64,000 bases of DNA from Planctomycetales bacterium 10988. GTDB lineage: Bacteria; Planctomycetota; Planctomycetia; Pirellulales; Pb10988. Shown here piece after piece: positions 55,233-64,000 of the stretch. Made by a program: the position numbers and the translations under genes. How positions within the stretch are numbered: the stretch's first letter is position 1; the number at the start of each line of letters is the position of its first letter. Under the pieces are notes generated by a model. It did no database searches and was not told the origin of the DNA. It was given only the letters and a program-made list of their open reading frames with translations. The DNA lies in contig CP043547.1 in NCBI GenBank assembly GCA_009664345.1, positions 5,112,709 through 5,176,708 on the forward strand, in the 5' to 3' direction.

Positions 55233-56207
55233 ATGGAGACTGTCGGTACGCTCATCACTCGATTCTATCCATTCTGGTTAGTCGGAACCGCCATCGTCGC
55301 TTACGTACTCCCGAGTTGGTTTATCTGGTTCACTGGGCCATGGATTCGGTTCTCCCTGGCTGTGGTGATGCTTGCGATGGGGATGACGCTGACGATCGCC
55401 GATTTTCGTCGTATCTTTGAAATGCCGCGGACGACGGTCTTGGGGCTGGCCCTGCAGTTCACGATTATGCCGCTGATCGGTTGGTCGATTGCTTATTTGT
55501 TACAGCTGGAGACCGATTTAGCGATCGGTCTGATTTTATTAGCTTCGTGTCCTGGCGGAACGGCCTCGAACATGATCGCTTTATTGGCCAAGGCCAACGT
55601 CGCCTTGTCGGTGGTGCTGACGATGACGTCAACGCTGGCATCGTTCATCATGACGCCGCTGTGGTGTCAGTGGCTTGCCGGACACTACGTGCCAGTCGAT
55701 AGCTTGGCAATCGCGATCTCGACTCTGAAAATCGTTGTCGCTCCGGTGTTGATCGGTGTGCTGCTCAATTGGCGATTTCCCGATGGAATCAAGCGTGTCC
55801 AGCCCGTTGGTCCGCCGGTGGCAGTGGTGGCGTTGTGCCTGATTACCGGAGCGATCGTTGCGGGGAGCGTAGAGTTGATTGCCCAGTACGCCGCACAGCT
55901 TCTGCTGGCCGCCACGCTGTTGCATGTGCTCGGATTTATCCTCGGTTTTACTGTCACGCGGCTATTTCGATACTCCGACGAGATCGCTCGCACCGTATCG
56001 ATCGAGGTCGGGATGCAAAACGGAGGGATGGCGACCGTGTTGGCAAAAACTCATTTCACTGCCAATCCACTGGCCGCGATCCCGATGGTCTTCAGTGCCG
56101 TCATACAAAACGTGATCGGTTCGGTCATCGGAAACGTTTGGGCTAGCCGAGAAGTCGGGAAAACGAGTGAAGTACAGTCGATTGCGATGATGGAGGAACC
56201 CCCTTGA
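55233..56207 (+). CDS. BASS (bile acid:sodium symporter)-family transporter
   Basis: 324-aa secondary transporter with about nine or ten membrane spans, importing organic anions with sodium in known relatives. Typical BASS features are visible: the first spans (residues 14-60), then LLASCPGGTASNMIALLAKANVALSVVLTMTST, the discontinuous-helix region that binds sodium and substrate, and SIEVGMQNGGMATVLAKTHF near the C-terminus. The ATG at 55233 follows the regulator's stop by 1 base. An earlier in-frame ATG at 55086 lies inside the regulator and is rejected. The cargo is presumably what the next two enzymes process. Confidence 0.9.
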   Translation: METVGTLITRFYPFWLVGTAIVAYVLPSWFIWFTGPWIRFSLAVVMLAMGMTLTIADFRRIFEMPRTTVLGLALQFTIMPLIGWSIAYLLQLETDLAIGLILLASCPGGTASNMIALLAKANVALSVVLTMTSTLASFIMTPLWCQWLAGHYVPVDSLAIAISTLKIVVAPVLIGVLLNWRFPDGIKRVQPVGPPVAVVALCLITGAIVAGSVELIAQYAAQLLLAATLLHVLGFILGFTVTRLFRYSDEIARTVSIEVGMQNGGMATVLAKTHFTANPLAAIPMVFSAVIQNVIGSVIGNVWASREVGKTSEVQSIAMMEEPP

Positions 56208-57292
56208 GTCGTTCGAGCATCTACTACTGGAAATGCGACCGTCCGTCGGCATTCTCGCCCCGACCGCCACGGGATCGCGAAGACATGACGACCCAGCTGC
56301 TTGCGGCACTTCGCGAGTCGCTGAACGATCCCGATTTGAGTCTGGAGTGCTTTCATGCACAGGGCAATCATTTGGCCTGGAAAGTCCTGCAGCCGGCCAT
56401 CAATCGTGTTTCATTTCTGCGAGTCGAAGATGGACCAGAGCGAGATGACTACCTAGATGTCGAATCCGAGTTGTTACAGCGAGTTCGCCATCCACTCTCG
56501 CCAACGCCGCAGTGTATCGCGTGCGACACCGGCCGAACGGTGGTGCCTTTTGCGTGGCAACTGATCGAGTATTTGCCCGAACCGAATCTTCAGCACCGGA
56601 AGAAGCGTGGCGAATGGGATGAAACATTGATCGCACCGCAGATCGGACGAGCGATCGCAACGTACCAGCGTGTCGAGGTCTCCGGGTACGGTCCGTTTCA
56701 ACCGGCGGTGCTACGTGAGTCGAAGCAGCTTCGCGGTTGGCACAATCAGTACGCCGATTTTTTTATGCTGCGACTCGACGAACATCTTCACCATTTGTCG
56801 AGCGGTAGCTTGCTCACGCCGGCCCAGCAGGACAAGGTTCGAGGGCTAATCCAAGAGCACGCATCGTTGTTGGACCTTTCCAAACCGTGCCTGGTCCATA
56901 AAGACATGGCGCTATGGAATTTGTTGGGCTTGAGAGATCGCATCACCGCTGTAATTGATTGGGACGATGCGATCGGCGGAGACCCAGTCGACGACTTGGC
57001 GTTGCTCGGATGCTTTTTCGATCGTCCTTTCCTCAACGGAGTGCTGGATGGTTACGAGTCGATAAAGCCGCGACCGGAAAACTTTGAAGCCCGTTTTTGG
57101 ATGCATGTTCTTAGAAATCTAATTTTTAAAGCGGTTATCCGATTGCGGGGCGGTTACTTTGAACAAGATGATCGCTTCTTCCTGGTCGACTCTGGTTGCA
57201 GCGGAGCAGACCTTCGCCGCGAGACGCAGCAGCGATTGTGCGACGCGATCGACCTACTGCAACACTACTCAAAACGCCCGGTCTTTTCATGA
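56204..57292 (+). CDS. Aminoglycoside-phosphotransferase-fold small-molecule kinase
   Basis: 362-aa kinase of the APH/choline kinase fold. The catalytic loop is LVHKDMALWNLL (H-x-D-x4-N) and the metal-binding segment is VIDWDDAIGGDPVDDLALL. The N-lobe carries the beta strands around LECFHAQGNHLAWKV and the Lys-containing region. The start is a TTG at 56204 overlapping the transporter stop, with GGAGGAA about 6 bases upstream. Sandwiched between a transporter and an aldolase, it most likely phosphorylates the imported compound; antibiotic resistance is not suggested by the context. Confidence 0.85.
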   Translation: MSRSSIYYWKCDRPSAFSPRPPRDREDMTTQLLAALRESLNDPDLSLECFHAQGNHLAWKVLQPAINRVSFLRVEDGPERDDYLDVESELLQRVRHPLSPTPQCIACDTGRTVVPFAWQLIEYLPEPNLQHRKKRGEWDETLIAPQIGRAIATYQRVEVSGYGPFQPAVLRESKQLRGWHNQYADFFMLRLDEHLHHLSSGSLLTPAQQDKVRGLIQEHASLLDLSKPCLVHKDMALWNLLGLRDRITAVIDWDDAIGGDPVDDLALLGCFFDRPFLNGVLDGYESIKPRPENFEARFWMHVLRNLIFKAVIRLRGGYFEQDDRFFLVDSGCSGADLRRETQQRLCDAIDLLQHYSKRPVFS

Positions 57293-58005
57293 GTGACAGT
57301 ACGAAGATTGGAACGTGGATGTCGGCAGGTTCACCCGCCATCGTCGAACTGGCCGCCGAGTGTGGCCTAGATTGGGTGCTGCTCGATTTGGAACATGGCG
57401 AGTATGGCGAGTCTAGAATTGCGGACCTGCTGCGTTGCCTACGGGGTAGCAGAACGCTTGGGATTGTTCGCGTACCCGGTTTACAACCCGACGTGATTGG
57501 TCGTGTACTTGATCGTGGAGCCGACGGGATCATGGTGCCGCACGTTGAATCCGCAGAAATGGCATCCGATGTCGTCGCAGCGATGCGATACGCTCCAACG
57601 GGGAAGCGAGGCGTCTCGCGTAGCGTTCGGAGTTACGGCTACGGGACGCGACGGATGAATGATCGTCCTCCGGCGATTTTACTCGCTCAGATCGAATGTA
57701 CCGACGGACTCGCCAACTCCGCTGCCATCGCCAAAACCGACGGAGTTGATGCGTTGTTTATTGGTCCAGCGGATCTTCGGCACGCACTGAAGCATCAGCC
57801 GTCGTCGCCGGATTTCGAAACCGCAGTCCAGACGATTCACGAGTCGGCGGTCGAAACAGGAAAGGCTTCTGGAATCTTGGTCCGTGAACCCAAGGAGCTA
57901 GCCGGTCGGATTCGCCAGGGCATGACCTGGATCGCTCGCGGCAGTGACCTTGGCCTTCTGAAAGCCGCTTATGAATCCTTCCTTCAACGGGAGCAAAGCT
58001 CATGA
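57289..58005 (+). CDS. HpcH/HpaI-family aldolase
   Basis: 238-aa class II aldolase of the pyruvate-forming HpcH/HpaI group. WVLLDLEHGEYG, RVPGLQPDVIGRVLDRGADGIMVPHVESAE and the metal ligands in AQIECTDGLANSAAIA and FIGPADL are all in place, as in RhmA/GarL-type sugar-acid aldolases. The ATG at 57289 overlaps the kinase stop (ATGA). With the kinase it suggests phosphorylation followed by retro-aldol cleavage of a sugar-acid-like substrate; this pathway is an inference. Confidence 0.9.
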   Translation: MSDSTKIGTWMSAGSPAIVELAAECGLDWVLLDLEHGEYGESRIADLLRCLRGSRTLGIVRVPGLQPDVIGRVLDRGADGIMVPHVESAEMASDVVAAMRYAPTGKRGVSRSVRSYGYGTRRMNDRPPAILLAQIECTDGLANSAAIAKTDGVDALFIGPADLRHALKHQPSSPDFETAVQTIHESAVETGKASGILVREPKELAGRIRQGMTWIARGSDLGLLKAAYESFLQREQSS

Positions 58006-58115
58006 TCGACGACAGCCTGTTGATTGGAACCGCTCAAGCAAGGGACACATCTCTGTCCGCGAAATTCACCGAAGCCGACCTCGTCGCACGCGAGTTGGTT
58101 TCACCTAAGTCATGA
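58002..58115 (+). CDS. Possible 37-aa ORF overlapping the aldolase stop
   Basis: ATG at 58002 overlaps the aldolase TGA (ATGA), as do the other junctions of the operon. The reading MIDDSLLIGTAQARDTSL...LVARELVSPKS has ordinary composition, but it is too short to place in a family. It could be a truncated 5' end of a former gene. A TCATGAT/ATCATGA inverted repeat sits just downstream (58109-58133). Confidence 0.3.
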   Translation: MIDDSLLIGTAQARDTSLSAKFTEADLVARELVSPKS

Positions 58116-58167
58116 TTGAAACAACCGATCATGATTCCTGGCAAGCTCAATCCCCCGAGAATATCCG

Positions 58168-61100
58168 ATGAACATTAAGCCAATACTTCGAATTTTTTTC
58201 GTGCTGCTACTAACTTCGCCGTTGGTGGCGGTGGAACAGCCCAACATTGTGTTGATCATGGCGGACGATCTGGGCTATGGCGACATTGAACCTTTCGGCA
58301 ATCGGCAAGTCGAAACGCCTCATTTGACGCGGCTGGCGAATCAGGGAACGCGGTTGACTCAGTTCTATGCCAACGCCCCCGTTTGCTCACCGACGCGGGC
58401 GGCATTACTGACCGGACGCTACCAACAACGCACAGGCGTCCACGCGGTGTACGTAGGAAAGTTGAGCCGAGATGAAGTGACCATCGCAGAGAAGCTCGGC
58501 AGCCTCGGCTACGCGACGGGGATTTTTGGGAAGTGGCACGTTCGTGGACACGCCCGCAGCATCAAGGAGTTCGCCGAGTATCGTCACGACGTGCCAACGA
58601 CCTTTGGATTTGATTCGTTCGTGGGAATCATGAGTGGCATGATTGACGGACGTAGCCATTACACTGAACGCGGTTATCACGATTGGTGGCACAATGATGT
58701 CAATACGAAGGAAGACGGCTACGCAACGCACCTGCTCGCCAAGCACGCGACCGACTTTGTTCGTCAGCATGCCGATCAGCCGTTCTTTCTTTACGTGCCG
58801 TTAACGGACATTCACTTTCCTTGGATGACGCCTGAAGACGAGCCCTATTACGCCGAAGGCATCAATAATCCGCCGAGCGCTTATCCCGAACGAAAACGCG
58901 GTGGTCAGCATCACGGTACGGATCGATTGCTGGGTGTGGTTCATCGAATGATCCACGAAGTCGACGTGGCGGTCGGTCAAATTGTCTCGGCAGTCGAGGA
59001 GGCCGGGCTGAGGGATCGAACGCTGATCATTTTCACGTCGGACAACGGTGGCTACAGCAGCTACGGGAATCTGAACGTCGGTGAGATTTCAAATATGGGG
59101 GGGCTACGTGGACAGAAGCATCAGGTCTATGAAGGCGGTATTCGTGTTCCGATGATCGCCAGCATGACGGGGACGATACCTGAAAGCCAAACGAGCGATG
59201 CGGTGGCGATGACCGCTGATCTGTTTCCAACGTTTGTCGAGCTGGCCGGAGGTGACGTGTCAGGACCAAATGATCCGAAGCCAATCGATGGAGTTTCGCT
59301 TTGGTCACACTTGACGACCGGAAAACCGCTACCGGAACGTTCGCTCTACTGGAACGATATCCAGCGGTGGGCGATGAGAGACGGAGATTGGAAATTGGTT
59401 TTGACCTCGCCGATTGCCGATCCCGAACTTTACGACTTGGCAAGTGATCAAGAAGAGTCGAATGATCTGTCGGGAACACACCCTGAACGTGTGCGATTCA
59501 TGCTTACCCAGATGAATGAATGGTCCAAAGACGTTGGGACGCTGAAACCGTTTCCGATGCATACAATTGGCGAATCGCAAGACGCTGCGTATCGCAAAGG
59601 AGTTCAACTCTTCATCCGCAAGCACGCCGCCGGGAACGTTCCTGATTCACTACGCGACATGACAATCCAATCTTCATCGATCGAAGGTGGATTGTTTCAA
59701 GTTCAAAGCGGCGGCGAATTGGCGGCATTAACACCCGCTGATGCAACCACTCCATGGAGCCAGGCCCGCAAGTTGGCTCGGCAAGGCTTTCATAAGGACG
59801 AAACCATCACGCCCTTTCGGATGTGGTCGAATCAGCAGGAACCGGTTGCCGTTTTCAGAAAACAAGTTTCCACCGGGGACATCATCCGAATTCAAAAGGT
59901 TTGTCTGTTGCTTCAGGCTGAAGGCGTCGAACTCGATGTTTACAAACCATCCCCCTCCTGGCGTGACAACGACGGCGAAACCCTCTACAACGGCATTGTG
60001 CTGCCAAAGGTCTGGCCTCCAGACCATCTCGAACCCAACGGCGAGCCGATGCCGTTGCCGTACCTCGATGCTCCGCCCGCGGTAATACCGATCAACGTTG
60101 GACGGCAATTATTTGTCGATGATTTTCTGATCGAACACACCGATCTAGAGCGGAAGTATCATTCGACAAAAAAGTACGCAGGCAATCCCGTTTTCGTTGC
60201 TGAAACCGAAGTCGAACGCAAAAGACGGAATTGTGTTTATCTCGGCCAGGGTGGTCTGTTTTGGGATGCCGACGCATCGCTTTACAAAATGTTTTATACC
60301 GCTGGCTGGCGTGGTCCCTTAGCAATGGCAACGAGCAAAGACCTAATTCATTGGGTACGTCCGGATCTCGACGGTGCGGGGAATAACTTCTTGCTCCCCG
60401 CCGGGACGGTCTGGCAAGGAGTGGATACAACGGTTGCCGGCAGCGACAATGCGGTGTGGTTCGATGCCGAAGCGTCCGATCCGATGAACCGGCTGCGTTA
60501 TTTGACCTGTTGGATGCACCATCCTGGGTTCTCGGATTCGGGGTCGCCGACGCACTCGCTCACCCGGTCCGATGGAAATCATTGGATGGACTGTCATCCG
60601 GTCGATCGGCTCGATCGAGTTAGTGATTACTCGTCTTTCTTTTATAATCCATTCCGGCGAAAATGGGTGCATAGCATTAAGGTCAACACGCGTCTCGGTC
60701 GATCTCGAAACTACCTCGAAACCGATGAATTTTTAGAGGGAACCAAGATCTCCGACAGTGTGTTTTGGACCGCTGCCGATCGACTCGATGCACCGGAGCC
60801 GGAGCGGACCTACCCCGGCGAGTCGGCTCAGGCTCAGCTCTACAACTTATCCGCTGTCGCGTACGAGAGTTTGATGGTGGGGATGCATCAAATTCATCGT
60901 GGGCCACCGAATTCGGTTTGCCAAGCGGGGAAATTCCCAAAGCTATGCGATCTCGAACTCGGCTTTAGCCGCGATGGCTTCCACTGGCACCGTCCCGACC
61001 GTAGCGGATTTATCCGAGGCAGCCGTACCGAGGGTGCTTGGGATCGCGGTTACATTCACACGACTACAGGTGTCTTCGTCGTGCATGAGGATCAATTGGT

Positions 61101-61557
61101 CTTTCCGTTTTGTGCTTTTTCAGGAAAAGGGCTCGAAGGAGAACCTGACGGGATGTACAACGGTGCGGCGATCGGTTTGGCGATGCTCCGCCTTGACGGC
61201 TTTGCCTCGCTCAACGCGGGTAAGGACGAGGGCACGTTACTGACTCGACCGGTTCGCTTTGCTGGACGCGACTTGCATGTCAACCTCGACGCACCGGTGG
61301 GACAATTGACCGTGGAGCTACTCGACCGAGACCGGAATTTATTGGCGACTTCCGAGCCTATTTCTGGCGACTCGACTCGGCTTCGTATCCGCTGGCTGGA
61401 TCGCGAGGACTTAAGTGATTTCGCCGGACAACCTGTTCGGTTTCGTTTTAAACTCTCCAACGGTTCGCTGTACTCCTTCTGGGTAAGTAAGGAATCCAAT
61501 AGCGTAAACGACTCGGCAAACGATGGCGGCTACCGAAAAAATTTCGAAACAAGATGA
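58168..61557 (+). CDS. Sulfatase-glycoside-hydrolase-like fusion protein, 1129 aa
   Basis: Exported multi-domain enzyme. Residues 1-22 are a signal peptide. Residues 24-460 form a complete sulfatase: NIVLIMADDLGYGD, PVCSPTRAALLTGRY with Cys73 for formylglycine, GIFGKWH, FTSDNGGYSS, GDWKLVL. A beta-rich linker (about 470-625) follows. From residue about 645 the sequence RQLFVDDFLIEHTDLERKYH and repeated short strands (GLFWDADASLYKMFYTAGWRG, FSRDGFHWHRPDRSG) look like a five-bladed beta-propeller glycosidase of the GH32/43/68-like kind, ending in a beta-sandwich (about 1030-1115). Each half is normally a separate protein. Likely a desulfating and sugar-releasing enzyme for sulfated polysaccharide. 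Confidence 0.82.
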   Translation: MNIKPILRIFFVLLLTSPLVAVEQPNIVLIMADDLGYGDIEPFGNRQVETPHLTRLANQGTRLTQFYANAPVCSPTRAALLTGRYQQRTGVHAVYVGKLSRDEVTIAEKLGSLGYATGIFGKWHVRGHARSIKEFAEYRHDVPTTFGFDSFVGIMSGMIDGRSHYTERGYHDWWHNDVNTKEDGYATHLLAKHATDFVRQHADQPFFLYVPLTDIHFPWMTPEDEPYYAEGINNPPSAYPERKRGGQHHGTDRLLGVVHRMIHEVDVAVGQIVSAVEEAGLRDRTLIIFTSDNGGYSSYGNLNVGEISNMGGLRGQKHQVYEGGIRVPMIASMTGTIPESQTSDAVAMTADLFPTFVELAGGDVSGPNDPKPIDGVSLWSHLTTGKPLPERSLYWNDIQRWAMRDGDWKLVLTSPIADPELYDLASDQEESNDLSGTHPERVRFMLTQMNEWSKDVGTLKPFPMHTIGESQDAAYRKGVQLFIRKHAAGNVPDSLRDMTIQSSSIEGGLFQVQSGGELAALTPADATTPWSQARKLARQGFHKDETITPFRMWSNQQEPVAVFRKQVSTGDIIRIQKVCLLLQAEGVELDVYKPSPSWRDNDGETLYNGIVLPKVWPPDHLEPNGEPMPLPYLDAPPAVIPINVGRQLFVDDFLIEHTDLERKYHSTKKYAGNPVFVAETEVERKRRNCVYLGQGGLFWDADASLYKMFYTAGWRGPLAMATSKDLIHWVRPDLDGAGNNFLLPAGTVWQGVDTTVAGSDNAVWFDAEASDPMNRLRYLTCWMHHPGFSDSGSPTHSLTRSDGNHWMDCHPVDRLDRVSDYSSFFYNPFRRKWVHSIKVNTRLGRSRNYLETDEFLEGTKISDSVFWTAADRLDAPEPERTYPGESAQAQLYNLSAVAYESLMVGMHQIHRGPPNSVCQAGKFPKLCDLELGFSRDGFHWHRPDRSGFIRGSRTEGAWDRGYIHTTTGVFVVHEDQLVFPFCAFSGKGLEGEPDGMYNGAAIGLAMLRLDGFASLNAGKDEGTLLTRPVRFAGRDLHVNLDAPVGQLTVELLDRDRNLLATSEPISGDSTRLRIRWLDREDLSDFAGQPVRFRFKLSNGSLYSFWVSKESNSVNDSANDGGYRKNFETR

Positions 61558-61596
61558 GCGACAATGTAGAAGAGCGTTGATTACCGCAACCCAAGG

Positions 61597-61791
61597 CTAC
61601 GCCGCCTTCAAAGAGTCGTGCTTCAGCAAACCACCGAGTCCTTCGTTACGTTGTAGCCGGAATTCCTGGTCTGCGGGATCGACTTCAGTATCGTCGCCAT
61701 CAGGTAATTGCGCTCTCGCCCGACCGGTTGTCAAGAGGATCGCCAAGTCTGCGAGGAGGTAAATTGCTGAAGTTTTCCGCCTTCTGTTCAT
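61597..61791 (-). CDS. Possible small exported ORF, 64 aa
   Basis: Downstream of the Gfo/Idh gene on the same strand. It begins NRRRKTSAIYLLADLAILLTT, a basic-then-hydrophobic signal-like start, and continues with an acidic segment (LPDGDDTEVDPADQEFRLQ). It has no family features and lies in a 264-base convergent gap. It may be a gene remnant. Confidence 0.25.
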   Translation of the reverse strand: MNRRRKTSAIYLLADLAILLTTGRARAQLPDGDDTEVDPADQEFRLQRNEGLGGLLKHDSLKAA

Positions 61792-61821
61792 GAAATTTTT
61801 CTCTTGTAGCTGGAGACGGAT

Positions 61822-63183
61822 TTACAGCCCCTCGACTTCCCAGCCGGGCCGATAATCCTCTTTGATAAACTGATTGGCGGTGATGTTTTCGATGAACTCC
61901 AGGTTTTCACTGTCCCACTTGAGGGTTTCTCCCGGAAGCCTGCAGGCAACTGTACCGAGAAGGACGGCTTCCGTCATCGGGCCGGCATAGGACCAATTGC
62001 AACGCGGTCGTTGGGAGTTGTCGCTAAGTATCCCCTCGACCCAGTTCAGATGGTGGCCGGTCGACTCCTCAGGGGCGCTCTCCACCTCCACTTCGACGCC
62101 GGACTGGTAGAGTTTTGGCAAGGCATCGAAACTGTGCTGCAACACCAGCGTCCCTTCGGTTCCGATCACCACGCTCCCGCTTCGTGGAAGATTTTCGGGG
62201 ATGCCTCCGACCGCTTGCAACACGACTTCGGGAAAGCCCTGTTGCCTCCCGTCGTACCAGAAAAAGTCGAAGTCTCCGTCCGTAAGATCATTCCCCTTCA
62301 TCCGGTAGTGGACCTTGGAATTGAGGGGCCAGCTATTCCGGTCTTCATAAGGAGCGGCTCCGTGAGAGGTGATCTCCAGTGCCACCGGCTGATCGAGGCC
62401 CATGAACCAAGGATGGTAAATGTGGCATCCCATGTCGCCAAGTGTTCCCGTTCCGTAGTCCAGACGCTTCCGCCACTGCGAAGGATGATAGTCGCCTTTC
62501 CGGAACTTCGCCGCGGGACGAACCCCGCACCAAGCATCCCAGTCGAGACTTTCCGGGGGAGCAACGAGTTTGCCATGGAGGGGTTCGTGTTGCCCCCACG
62601 ATTTGGGATTGTAGGAATGAACGGATTTCACCTTGCCGACGATTCCTTCCCGAATCCATTTCACCGCGGTGAGGTTCGAAGTCGCGGAGGCGACCTGGTT
62701 TCCCATCTGCGTCGCCAGCTTTGGATGCTCCACCGCGAAATCATGAAGTACCCTGCATTCGTGTAGAGTACGGGTGAGCGGCTTTTCTAGGTAGGTATGT
62801 TTCCCGAGTTGCATCGTGCTCATGGCAATCGGAGCGTGCATGTGATCGGGGGTCGCGACGATGGCTGCGTCAAAATTGTTCTCTTCCTTGTCGAGAAGCT
62901 GGCGCCAGTCCTGGAAGATCTTCGCGTCGGGGTGATGTTCCTTCACGTGGTTCGTACGGCTCAGGTCGACATCCGCCACGGCGACCAATTTGGCATTGGG
63001 AACCTGCTTGGTCATTTCCTGAATGTTCTTCCACGCTCTTCCGTTCGCTCCAAAACAGACAAAGCGAATGTGATCGGACGGGTTGCCAGCGTTGGCGGTG
63101 GACTTCCATCCCAGCCATGGGGCCGCGAAGGAGGAAGCAACGGCGGTTTTTACAAAGTTTCGGCGTGAGGTGTTTTGGTTCAT
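61822..63183 (-). CDS. Gfo/Idh/MocA-family oxidoreductase with Tat-like signal (second copy)
   Basis: 453-aa exported NAD(P)-dependent oxidoreductase. The twin-arginine signal SRRNFVKTAVASSFAAPWLG is followed by the Rossmann start IRFVCFGANGRAWKN (the usual GxGxxG is FGANGRA), then AVADVDLSR, and EKPLTR for the EKP motif. The substrate domain has GTGTLGDMGCHIYHPWFMGL. The start at 63183 places the Tat motif at the N-terminus; the open frame continues 85 codons further upstream without coding character. It shares the cluster with the sulfatase fusion and may oxidise a released sugar. Confidence 0.9.
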   Translation of the reverse strand: MNQNTSRRNFVKTAVASSFAAPWLGWKSTANAGNPSDHIRFVCFGANGRAWKNIQEMTKQVPNAKLVAVADVDLSRTNHVKEHHPDAKIFQDWRQLLDKEENNFDAAIVATPDHMHAPIAMSTMQLGKHTYLEKPLTRTLHECRVLHDFAVEHPKLATQMGNQVASATSNLTAVKWIREGIVGKVKSVHSYNPKSWGQHEPLHGKLVAPPESLDWDAWCGVRPAAKFRKGDYHPSQWRKRLDYGTGTLGDMGCHIYHPWFMGLDQPVALEITSHGAAPYEDRNSWPLNSKVHYRMKGNDLTDGDFDFFWYDGRQQGFPEVVLQAVGGIPENLPRSGSVVIGTEGTLVLQHSFDALPKLYQSGVEVEVESAPEESTGHHLNWVEGILSDNSQRPRCNWSYAGPMTEAVLLGTVACRLPGETLKWDSENLEFIENITANQFIKEDYRPGWEVEGL

Positions 63184-63563
63184 GGGAGCTTTGTTCCAGT
63201 GAGGGATTCTCAACAGCCGACAAGTCTCAAGTTTACTGCAGTTGGTAGCATCGGCACGAATGAGAGAGGGTGCGAAGTCCAAAATGTACTCCAGCAGTTG
63301 ACAACATGCAATCAATTTTCTGCACCAGAAAGCCGACCGAGCAGATTCTTCGAAGGTGCAAGCGAACCCTTCCCGACTCGTACTCCATGCGAACACGGAT
63401 GAATGCCGCGATGCCAGAAGGCACCAAATCAGCACCACCGCTTTACAACGAAAAAAGTGGAAGCTAATCTAGGCCACGCGTTTGCCTTTTTATCTGTTTG
63501 TGACCCGAACCGGCTTTTACGCCAACATGGACGCCGCAGAATTTTGAATACGAGGTTCCCCCG
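63184..63563. other. Divergent intergenic region, about 380 bases
   Basis: Gap between the Gfo/Idh gene and the FAD oxidoreductase. It must contain both promoters. No copy of the TTGTCTGACAA operator, no terminator and no gene was seen here. Confidence 0.35.
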
Positions 63564-64000
63564 ATGTTAACTCTGACCAGGTTTCCCTCAATGAAAATAA
63601 CATTCCTCCTCCCCGTCTTTCTGGTTGTTCTGTTTGGGCTCAAGCCGATTGCCGCCAGTGAGAATGCTATGGGTTCCCCAGAGGTTCTCATCTACGGCGC
63701 GACGCCCTCGGGGATTGCCGCAGCGTTGGCGGCTGCGGAAGGCGACCGGGACGTGCTGCTGATCGAACCGACCGCGCGGATCGGTGGGATGATGACGCAT
63801 GGGTTGTCGCACTCGGACTTTCACAGCTTCGAGGCCCTCAGCGGTCCGTTTCTCACCTTCAGCCAGCGGGTGTTGCAGCATTACCGGGATCGCTACGGCG
63901 AGGATTCGGAACAGGTTCGCGATTCGTGGCGAGGCACTCACGGGGAGCCTTCGGTCAACCTCATGATTTTTGAAAAGATGCTCTCGGAAAAACCGAACAT
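63564..64000 (+). CDS. Exported FAD-dependent oxidoreductase, 5' part (runs off the window)
   Basis: N-terminal 145 or so residues only. Signal peptide (ITFLLPVFLVVLFGLKPIAA) then the nucleotide-binding VLIYGATPSGIAAALAAAEG, a variant of GxGxxG with Thr-Pro in place of Gly, and LLIEPTARIGGMMTHG, the pattern of the FAD-dependent oxidoreductase family common in planctomycetes and Bacteroidota beside sulfatases and glycosidases. Starts at ATG 63564 or the in-frame ATG at 63591, the latter giving a better signal peptide. The reaction is unknown. Confidence 0.8.
   Translation, partial: MLTLTRFPSMKITFLLPVFLVVLFGLKPIAASENAMGSPEVLIYGATPSGIAAALAAAEGDRDVLLIEPTARIGGMMTHGLSHSDFHSFEALSGPFLTFSQRVLQHYRDRYGEDSEQVRDSWRGTHGEPSVNLMIFEKMLSEKPN

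Noticed and set aside
56204-57292. Aminoglycoside resistance gene
   Set aside because: The fold is shared by many small-molecule kinases; position between a transporter and an aldolase argues for a metabolic kinase.
58109-58133. TCATGAT/ATCATGA inverted repeat as an operator for the sulfatase gene
   Set aside because: Only seven-base arms, not matching the GntR site, and no second copy seen; insufficient support.

Overview
The window looks like part of a planctomycete chromosome. The basis is the protein content rather than any marker gene. There is a YTV-type cysteine-rich cell-wall protein, two large surface proteins with LEPR-type N-termini carrying ELWxxDGT and FG-GAP-like repeats, two formylglycine sulfatases, two twin-arginine Gfo/Idh/MocA oxidoreductases, an ExbB-ExbD-ExbD-TPR cluster, and very long ResB and CcsA cytochrome c assembly proteins. 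No rRNA, tRNA or CRISPR array was seen. Genus cannot be fixed from this window.

Layout. 1-5040: a plus-strand operon of ExbB/TolQ, two ExbD/TolR, a TPR protein and an unknown protein. 5059-7848: two minus-strand proteins of unknown function. 8302-14380: a five-gene peptide/nickel-type ABC importer whose middle part is clearly more AT-rich than its ends. 14427-18120: a small membrane protein, a sulfatase and a Gfo/Idh oxidoreductase, all minus. 18302-27964: the two repeat surface proteins and the YTV protein, each followed by an intrinsic terminator. 28879-34103: ResB-CcsA. 34179-37958: a UvrD/PcrA helicase, a UVR-motif protein and csrA.

38393-40942 is a decayed zone. An internally deleted IS5-family copy, itself carrying a 52-bp palindromic insertion, sits between a truncated ORF and a WD40-type pseudogene. 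41092-47073 is an intact molybdenum hydroxylase operon: an exported 2Fe-2S subunit, an FAD subunit, a Mo subunit, XdhC and MocA. 47233-54450 is an insertion-sequence cluster around two Sel1-repeat paralogues. One IS5-type element is complete. The second Sel1 gene is cut by another IS5-type element, which is itself cut by a third IS. A degraded IS3 element and an integrase remnant follow.

54584-64000 reads like a catabolic island: a GntR/FCD regulator with a matching operator, a BASS transporter, an APH-fold kinase and an HpcH/HpaI aldolase in overlapping order, then a 1129-aa sulfatase-glycosidase-like fusion, a Gfo/Idh oxidoreductase and the start of an exported FAD oxidoreductase. The inferred theme is import, phosphorylation and aldol cleavage of a sugar-acid-like compound released from sulfated polysaccharide; the substrate is unknown.
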